From Siminovitchia sediminis (lineage in GTDB: Bacteria; Bacillota; Bacilli; Bacillales; Bacillaceae_C): a stretch of DNA of 64,000 bases. Location: assembly GCF_042680885.1 (NCBI RefSeq), contig NZ_JBHUEO010000013.1, forward strand, positions 73,946 through 137,945, in the 5' to 3' direction. The notes below the pieces were generated by a model. It was given only the letters and a program-made list of their open reading frames with translations, had not been told where the DNA came from and ran no database searches. How positions within the stretch are numbered: the first letter of the stretch is position 1; the number at the start of each line of letters is the position of its first letter. The translations under genes and the position numbers were made by a program. This document shows positions 58,667 through 64,000 of this stretch, in pieces.

Positions 58667-59878
58667 ATGATAAAGATGATGCAACGTATAAAACAAAAAT
58701 TAATCCGCCTCCGCAGGGGGAAGCTTGTTCAAAATGCATATAGACTAGCCTTTTTAATATTTGGAAAGCTGCCGAAGAAAAAGAACTTAGTAGTCTTTGA
58801 AAGCTTTCATGGAAAGCAATTTAGCGACAGCCCGCGAGCGATCTATGAATATATGAAAGATAAAGGGATGCCATATGAAATGGTTTGGATGGCTGACAGG
58901 CGGCATACCCACGTATTTGAAAAATTGGAAGGTGTCCAGTATGTCAAAAGGCTGTCTCTTCAATGGATATTAATTATGGCACGGGCTAAGTATTGGGTAA
59001 CAAATGCCAGGCTGCCCTTATGGCTGCCAAAGCCAAGTGGTACGGTGTACGTCCAGACATGGCATGGCACGCCGCTTAAAAGGCTCGGCGCAGACATTGA
59101 TGAGGTCCATATGCCTGGAACCAATACGGAGAAATACAAGAAAAACTTTCTGTTTGAAGCCGGAAAATGGGACTATTTGGTCTCTCCCAATGCGTATTCC
59201 ACCGCCATTTTTAAACGTGCATTTGGTTTCCATAAAAAGATGATCGAATCTGGTTATCCCCGAAATGACTTCTTGATAAATTGTAATGACCCGGAAACCG
59301 TGTCTGAAATTAAGAGGAGATGTGGACTGCCGCTGGATAAAAAGGTCATTTTGTATGCACCTACATGGCGAGACAACCAATTTTATTCCAAAGGAAAATA
59401 TAAATTTGAACTGGAAATGGATTTGGGTCAGCTAAAGGGACAACTTGGTAAAGATTATATTATCGTCTTAAGGCTTCATTATCTTGTGGCTGAGAACCTT
59501 GATTTGACAGAGTATGAAGGTTTTGTTTTTGATCTTTCGGCACACGAAGATATAAGAGAATTGTATTTAATTGCAGATTTGTTAATTACCGATTATTCTT
59601 CCGTCTTTTTCGATTATGCGAATTTAAAAAGACCCATGATTTTCTTTGTTTACGACATTGAACTATATCGCGATCATCTGAGGGGCTTTTACTTTGATTT
59701 CGAAAAGAAAGCGCCCGGACCGTTAGTAAAAACAACAGAAGGGATTATCGAGGAAGTCAAAAAGATTGATAAACATGGATTTGTTCCTACGGAAACCATT
59801 GAAGAATTTTATCATCGTTTCTGTTACCTCGAGGATGGGCAAGCGAGCGAAAGGGTAGTCTGGGAAGTATTTGATTGA
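58667..59878 (+). CDS. CDP-glycerol glycerophosphotransferase family protein
   Basis: A 403-residue member of the TagB/TagF family: VQTWHGTPLKRLGAD, GYPRNDFL, VILYAPTWRDN, IVLRLHYLV and LLITDYSSVFFDYANLKRP. The N-terminus is strongly basic (IKQKLIRLRRGK). Length equals that of the TagB-like protein at 47700, but the sequence differs, so this may be a second primase, a linkage-unit extender or a poly-glycerol-phosphate decorator. The start is uncertain: GGGAG is only two bases from ATG 58667 and 11 bases from ATG 58676. It lies just upstream of the exporter genes tagG and tagH. Confidence 0.85.
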   Translation: MIKMMQRIKQKLIRLRRGKLVQNAYRLAFLIFGKLPKKKNLVVFESFHGKQFSDSPRAIYEYMKDKGMPYEMVWMADRRHTHVFEKLEGVQYVKRLSLQWILIMARAKYWVTNARLPLWLPKPSGTVYVQTWHGTPLKRLGADIDEVHMPGTNTEKYKKNFLFEAGKWDYLVSPNAYSTAIFKRAFGFHKKMIESGYPRNDFLINCNDPETVSEIKRRCGLPLDKKVILYAPTWRDNQFYSKGKYKFELEMDLGQLKGQLGKDYIIVLRLHYLVAENLDLTEYEGFVFDLSAHEDIRELYLIADLLITDYSSVFFDYANLKRPMIFFVYDIELYRDHLRGFYFDFEKKAPGPLVKTTEGIIEEVKKIDKHGFVPTETIEEFYHRFCYLEDGQASERVVWEVFD

Positions 59879-59887
59879 AAGTAAATA

Positions 59888-59933
59888 GGGCAGTTGTTTC
59901 AGAAATGGGAACAACTGCCTCTTATTGTGTTTT
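59888..59933 (+). terminator. Terminator between the glycerophosphotransferase and tagG
   Basis: GGCAGTTGTT pairs with AACAACTGCC around a loop with TCAGAAATGGG, followed by TCTTATTGTGTTTTC, a mixed U-rich tail. An extended -10 (TGTATAAT, 59946-59953) follows, so tagGH probably has its own promoter. Confidence 0.7.
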
Positions 59934-59998
59934 CTTTAGCCTACTTGTATAATTTAAAAGGATGTGAGCATAACAGGCATCATGAAAGGAATTATTAA

Positions 59999-60817
59999 AT
60001 GAAATCAGCGATATTGGTGATAAAAGAACAAATAGAGCACTTTTATTTAATAAGAAGGCTCTCATTATATGAGCTAAAAAGCAAAAATAAGAATAATTAT
60101 TTGGGAATGGCATGGGAGATCATTAATCCCCTGATTCAAATACTCATTTATTGGTTTGTATTTGGAAGTATTCGCCAGCGGGCAGATATTGAAGTTGTGC
60201 CCGGCTTTGAAGTGCCGTTCATCCATTGGCTGCTGGGCGGTTTTATATTATGGATGTTTTTCTATCAATCTACGATTCAAGGGTCGAAGTCGATTTATTC
60301 AAGACTGCGGATGCTGTCAAAAATGAACTTTCCAATGAGTGTCATCCCTAACATTGTCATCTTCTCTCAATTTTACATTCATTTAATTTTATTGGGGATC
60401 ACTTTTATTATTTTTCAACTTTCGGGTTATTATGTGAGCGTCTATTTTCTGCAAATCTTTTATTTTATTTTTGCCACGTTCTGTCTGGTGTTTGCCATTT
60501 CTTTGATAACATCAACATTGTCAACCATTATCAGGGATGTTCACATGTTTTTAAATGCGACTTTGAGAATGCTGTTATATTTATCTCCGATTCTTTGGCA
60601 GCTTACGATTCTGGATGACCCCCTGCCAACTATTATGAAATTAAACCCTTTATATTACGTAATTGAAGGATATCGTGCTGCGTTATTTGGAACGGAATGG
60701 TATTTTATAGAACACTGGCAGTATTCCCTTTATTTCTGGGGACTTGTCCTGGTCTTGTTCCTGCTTGGATCAAAAATTCATGTGAAGTTCAGAAGACATT
60801 TTATTGATTACTTATAA
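59999..60817 (+). CDS. tagG: Teichoic acid ABC exporter, permease subunit
   Basis: A 272-residue ABC-2 type membrane protein with six TM segments. The start LYELKSKNKNNYLGMAWEIINP and NPLYYVIEGYRAALF are typical of TagG/Wzm permeases. Together with the next gene it moves lipid-linked teichoic acid across the membrane. AAAGGA stands eight bases before ATG 59999. The stop at 60817 is 15 bp from the tagH start, consistent with an operon. Confidence 0.93.
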   Translation: MKSAILVIKEQIEHFYLIRRLSLYELKSKNKNNYLGMAWEIINPLIQILIYWFVFGSIRQRADIEVVPGFEVPFIHWLLGGFILWMFFYQSTIQGSKSIYSRLRMLSKMNFPMSVIPNIVIFSQFYIHLILLGITFIIFQLSGYYVSVYFLQIFYFIFATFCLVFAISLITSTLSTIIRDVHMFLNATLRMLLYLSPILWQLTILDDPLPTIMKLNPLYYVIEGYRAALFGTEWYFIEHWQYSLYFWGLVLVLFLLGSKIHVKFRRHFIDYL

Positions 60818-60832
60818 TTGGATGGGATGATA

Positions 60833-61639
60833 ATGGAAAAAGCCATCATCGTAAAAAATGTTGTTAAAAAATATAAACTCTACAGCGACAATAAAGAGCG
60901 GATTCTGGATCTCCTGATGCCTAAAAGCTATGGCGAGGATTTTTATGCGTTGGCAGGAGTCAGTTTTGAGGCTGAAAAAGGAGATGTCATTGGCTTCGTG
61001 GGAACAAACGGATCGGGAAAATCTACCCTTTCGAACATTGTTGCAGGGATCGTTCCGGAGACGTCTGGTTCAGTTGAGGTCAACGGCCAAGTAGCTCTGA
61101 TCGCTGTTTCAGCCGGGTTAAAGGCTGATTTGACAGGAAGAGATAATATTGAACTGAAACTCCTAATGCTTGGGTTTTCAAAACAGCAAATCAAGGAACT
61201 TGAGCCTCAAATCATTGAATTCTCAGAGCTTGGCAAGTTTATTGATCAGCCGGTAAAATCGTATTCCAGCGGGATGAAATCACGATTAGGCTTTGCCATT
61301 TCAGTCAATATGGACCCGGATGTTTTGATTATTGACGAGGCCTTATCGGTAGGGGACAAGGCCTTTGCAGAAAAAAGCTTGGAAAAGATGAAAGAATTTA
61401 AAGCTCAAGGAAAAACAATGATTTTCGTCAGCCACTCACTGGGGCAAATGAAGCGATTTTGTGATAAAATCCTTTGGCTGGAGTATGGCATGGTGAAGGA
61501 TTTTGGGTCGGTTAAAGAGGTTCTGCCCAAATATGAACAGTTTGTAAATGAGTTCAAAAAAATGTCTAAAGAAGAGAAGGAAAAGTATAAGGAAGAAGCC
61601 ATGGAAAGGCAGGGAGAGGCTTTATTGGCTAGAGTATGA
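60833..61639 (+). CDS. tagH: Teichoic acid ABC exporter, ATPase subunit
   Basis: A 268-residue ABC ATPase. Walker A is GTNGSGKST, the signature is YSSGMKSRLGF, Walker B is VLIIDEALSVGD, and the switch His is in FVSHSLGQ. The short length matches S. aureus TarH, whereas B. subtilis TagH has a long C-terminal extension. The segment before Walker A (YALAGVSFEAEKGDVIG) is family-typical. Three in-frame starts (TTG 60818, ATG 60827, ATG 60833) are possible; the last fits the protein family best. Confidence 0.93.
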   Translation: MEKAIIVKNVVKKYKLYSDNKERILDLLMPKSYGEDFYALAGVSFEAEKGDVIGFVGTNGSGKSTLSNIVAGIVPETSGSVEVNGQVALIAVSAGLKADLTGRDNIELKLLMLGFSKQQIKELEPQIIEFSELGKFIDQPVKSYSSGMKSRLGFAISVNMDPDVLIIDEALSVGDKAFAEKSLEKMKEFKAQGKTMIFVSHSLGQMKRFCDKILWLEYGMVKDFGSVKEVLPKYEQFVNEFKKMSKEEKEKYKEEAMERQGEALLARV

Positions 61640-61651
61640 GATGCCTATAAG

Positions 61652-61705
61652 GGCTGCAACAGAAAAGGTCATCGATTCATGACGTTTTTCTGGGCAGCCT
61701 TTTTC
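61652..61705 (+). terminator. Terminator of tagGH
   Basis: AAGGGCTGC and GGCAGCCTTT pair, with an inner CAGAAAA/TTTTTCTG stem; TTTTCTATTT follows. Confidence 0.85.
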
Positions 61706-61820
61706 TATTTATATTTTAAAGCCTTCAAAGTGTTCAGCAGACGGCCGGCCTATGAAAATATTAAGGTTGTCGGCCTGCTAACGATGGGCCCTTAATCTTT
61801 GAGGGCAGTTTTTGCATATT

Positions 61821-63776
61821 TTAATAGGTAATTGCTCTCTTGTTTTGGGCAGTCCAAAGTTTATTGAATTGGCTCTTGGAAATCTTTACATTTTTCTTGG
61901 CTGTCCAGGGGTCATTGTAATAATAGTTGCTCCCATCAAAGCCTGTAAGAACCAGGGCGTGTACAGTGAACCCATGAATAGGAGAACCCCAGACGACGAC
62001 AGGTTTGTTTTTCCTCAATTGGGCCTCTAAATTTTTATAGGAGGTACCTGTAAGGTTTTGTGCACTTCCCGCGTATTTTTTGACAAGGCCAGTGAGTGCT
62101 GGCGGATAAATCGTCCATCCGCTTTTTAAGTAAGGGTTTCCAACATAACCGTAATTTGGGTTCCAACTGTGATAAGGCATTTCCATCGCCAATTTCACCT
62201 TATTAATGTCTTTGACCCCCTTGTATTGCAGCATCATAGTTACAGCTGTGATTTCACAGCCTGTCGGCAATTCAGGCAGCTGCCCGACTGCTGGTACGTT
62301 TAAAATGATGCTCGTGATTCTAGAACCATGCTTTCCATAGACAGTATTGGGAGCATATCTATAATTGGCGAGCAGTTTTGCTGATCCTTTTTCTTTTTTT
62401 ATCGCTTTTGACAGGTATCCTGAAGTAGTGAGATAAAATTTATATTTAATATTTTTTCCGTGTGCCCCATACTTGGTGCCTGGATAATATTCATAATGAT
62501 TGATAATCCTCTTAGATCCTTTCTCTCTTTGTTTAGCTTTTGATAAGTACCCGTTTCGATTGAGGGTGTATATATAGCGGATATAGTTTCCGTGTGATCC
62601 ATACTTTGTATTTGGATAATATTCATATCTGGCAAGCTGTCTTTTTGAACCCTTTTCTCTTTTTGATGCTTTTGTTAAATAGCCTAAATGGTTAAGGTCA
62701 AATATTAATTTGATATTCCTTCCATGGGAACCATATTTGGTATTTGGATAATATTCATACCACGTAAGTATCCGCTTAGACCCTCTTTCTCTTTTCACAG
62801 CCTTGGTTAAGTAGCCCGATTTGTTGAGGTAAAAGATATTTTTAATATCATTTCCATGAGCCCCATATTTCGTATTTGGATAATAAGTATACCTTGCTAG
62901 GATCTTCTTGCTTCCCCATTCCCTTTTTGTAGCTTTAGTTAAGAAACCTGATTGGTTAAAGTTAAAGATATATTGAATTTTGTTGCCATGCTCCCCGTAC
63001 TTTGTATTAGAAAAATAATTGTATCTCGCCGTAACTTGTGTAGACCCGGCCTTCCTTTTTATTGCATGAGTCAAGTGGCCGTCGGAGTTTATGTAAAAGA
63101 TATAGTTGATATACTTTCCATGGTTTCCATACTTGGTATTTGGGAAGTATCTATAATGTCGTATAACTTTTTGGTCATTTTGATTTAATTTTTCAGCTTT
63201 TGTCAAACTGCCATCTGCAGGATTGATATGAAACACATACCTTACATTTTTTTTGATGTTTTTTTCTTTAGTTTCAGGATAAAACTCTATGACTTTAGTA
63301 ATCTTGTCATTTTCAAATATTTCTGCTCGATGGACTTCTCCATTTAAATTCTCATAATACTTAATAGAATCATCAGCTTGTAATGTTTGAACCTCTACAG
63401 GTGGTTTAAGGGTCGTTTTCTCTTGTTTGTCGGCAGGAGCTAGTTCATCCTTTAAATATTGAGTGGATTCATCTTGATTGATGGGATCTTGCGTTTCGTT
63501 GTTAGTCTCTTCGTTTTTTCGGTATTCTGATTGATTTTTTTCGACTGTTCCTGTGGATTGCTCTTCGATATGTGCAGGTTGCCCTTCATCTGTTTTTTCT
63601 TCATGTGCAGGAGTTTCTTCTTGAGAAATTTCTCCCTTGTCCTCCGTTTGGATATTGTTCTCCGGCTCTAATTGTGTCGTATCTTTAGAATGTATTTCAG
63701 CCCCCAGGACTGAAATACCCATATTGGAGAATGCTAATCCAGCAACTAATAAAACAAATAGTACTCTCTTTGTCAT
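61821..63776 (-). CDS. Secreted C39-like cysteine peptidase with seven 44-residue repeats
   Basis: A 651-residue exported protein: signal peptide (about 1-26), a highly acidic Glu/Gln/Thr-rich linker (to about 135), one degenerate and six clear tandem repeats of 44 residues (about 165-480) such as YYPNTKYGSHGNYIRYIYTL, then a C39_2-type papain-fold domain. Its catalytic Cys is in LPTGCEITAV, the His in FTVHALVLTGF and the Asp/Asn in YNDPW. The repeat unit is not one I can name. Function may be cleavage or binding at the cell wall. AAAGGAG precedes the ATG. The gene stands alone at the end of the teichoic acid block. Confidence 0.83.
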   Translation of the reverse strand: MTKRVLFVLLVAGLAFSNMGISVLGAEIHSKDTTQLEPENNIQTEDKGEISQEETPAHEEKTDEGQPAHIEEQSTGTVEKNQSEYRKNEETNNETQDPINQDESTQYLKDELAPADKQEKTTLKPPVEVQTLQADDSIKYYENLNGEVHRAEIFENDKITKVIEFYPETKEKNIKKNVRYVFHINPADGSLTKAEKLNQNDQKVIRHYRYFPNTKYGNHGKYINYIFYINSDGHLTHAIKRKAGSTQVTARYNYFSNTKYGEHGNKIQYIFNFNQSGFLTKATKREWGSKKILARYTYYPNTKYGAHGNDIKNIFYLNKSGYLTKAVKRERGSKRILTWYEYYPNTKYGSHGRNIKLIFDLNHLGYLTKASKREKGSKRQLARYEYYPNTKYGSHGNYIRYIYTLNRNGYLSKAKQREKGSKRIINHYEYYPGTKYGAHGKNIKYKFYLTTSGYLSKAIKKEKGSAKLLANYRYAPNTVYGKHGSRITSIILNVPAVGQLPELPTGCEITAVTMMLQYKGVKDINKVKLAMEMPYHSWNPNYGYVGNPYLKSGWTIYPPALTGLVKKYAGSAQNLTGTSYKNLEAQLRKNKPVVVWGSPIHGFTVHALVLTGFDGSNYYYNDPWTAKKNVKISKSQFNKLWTAQNKRAITY

Positions 63777-63878
63777 GATGGCTCCTTTCCAAATTGTGGG
63801 AAATATTATTTACCACCATTCTACGTAAGTAGAGCCAGTTGTGAAGATGCAAAAGACGCAGGTCAAATTATACAAAAC

Positions 63879-63926
63879 GGGGCTGTCCAGAAAGTCAGTA
63901 AAAACTGATTTTCTGTGACAGCCCTA
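63879..63926. repeat. Palindromic element made of IS-like ends
   Basis: GGGCTGTC-C-AGAAA-G-TCAGT and ACTGA-TTTTCT-G-TGACAGCCC form a long, nearly perfect hairpin with an AAAA loop. The outer word GGGGCTGTCCAGAAAG resembles the IS1182-type end GGGGCTGTCTAAAAAGC at 32329. It could serve as a bidirectional terminator (TATTTCGTTT follows on the plus strand). No gene is supported from 63780 to the window end. Confidence 0.55.
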
Positions 63927-64000
63927 TTTCGTTTACTTCAAAAAAAGGCATACAAAAAAATCGCCCTTTCTAGTAAAATGTAAGTTACCACACCAACATT

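Overview
The window looks like the chromosome of an endospore-forming member of the Bacillaceae or a close relative. The evidence is a GerA-type germinant receptor operon with a sigma-G-like promoter, a YhfH-type zinc-ribbon miniprotein, tandem tryptophan T-box leaders, a TPP riboswitch, a nadB/nifS divergon, and a glycerol-phosphate teichoic acid cluster (tagA, tagO, tagD, tagB/F, tagG, tagH). Ribosome binding sites are strong AGGAGG types and TTG/GTG starts are frequent. No rRNA, tRNA, CRISPR array or complete insertion sequence was seen.

Layout. 1-9.8 kb: a 4-hydroxyphenylacetate (homoprotocatechuate) degradation cluster: GntR regulator, DapA-family lyase, hpaE, hpaB, hpaD, hpaC, a 600-bp repeat array, then two HpaG-like proteins and hpaF. 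The regulator and the first catabolic gene share a perfect palindromic operator lying on sigma-A promoters, and the regulator mRNA appears leaderless. 10-14.7 kb (minus strand): germination operon gerKA, an internally deleted gerKB remnant, gerKC, a 55-residue two-TM protein, and full gerKB. 14.8-18.3 kb (minus): a BCCT osmolyte transporter, then a class D sortase with its LPDTA substrate. 18.4-32 kb: yhfH; a solitary nadC; a flavodoxin; thiO under a TPP riboswitch; a secreted phosphodiesterase; a SAM hydrolase; and the nifS / nadB-nadC-nadA divergon. The two nadC genes are close paralogues with matching promoter/operator regions. 32.3-42.4 kb: an IS1182-type remnant, pbpC-like PBP, ppaC, pheA, a FrnE/DsbA-like protein, two Trp T-boxes leading to a stand-alone trpE, and a CysL-like LysR regulator. 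42.6-63.8 kb: a cell-envelope block with teichoic acid synthesis, polymerisation and export, LCP ligase, two amidases, a glucosaminidase, an acyltransferase and a C39-like peptidase carrying tandem repeats.

The most unusual signal is non-coding. Most long gene-free stretches from about 0.2 to 41.2 kb are filled with degenerate short-period repeats. The commonest family has a 20-21 bp period with a GGACAGTA core (TACTGTCC on the other strand) and higher-order periods of about 61 bp (7.2-7.7 kb) and 41 bp (35.6-35.9 kb). A perfect 20-bp array (8.5 copies at 9781) starts inside the 3' arm of an operon-end hairpin. A different family of about 50 bp lies at 21.8-22.1 kb, with similar pieces at 26.8 kb. 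The teichoic-acid half of the window lacks these arrays.

Starts were chosen from ribosome binding sites. Identities rest on reading motifs by eye, and no database search was possible.
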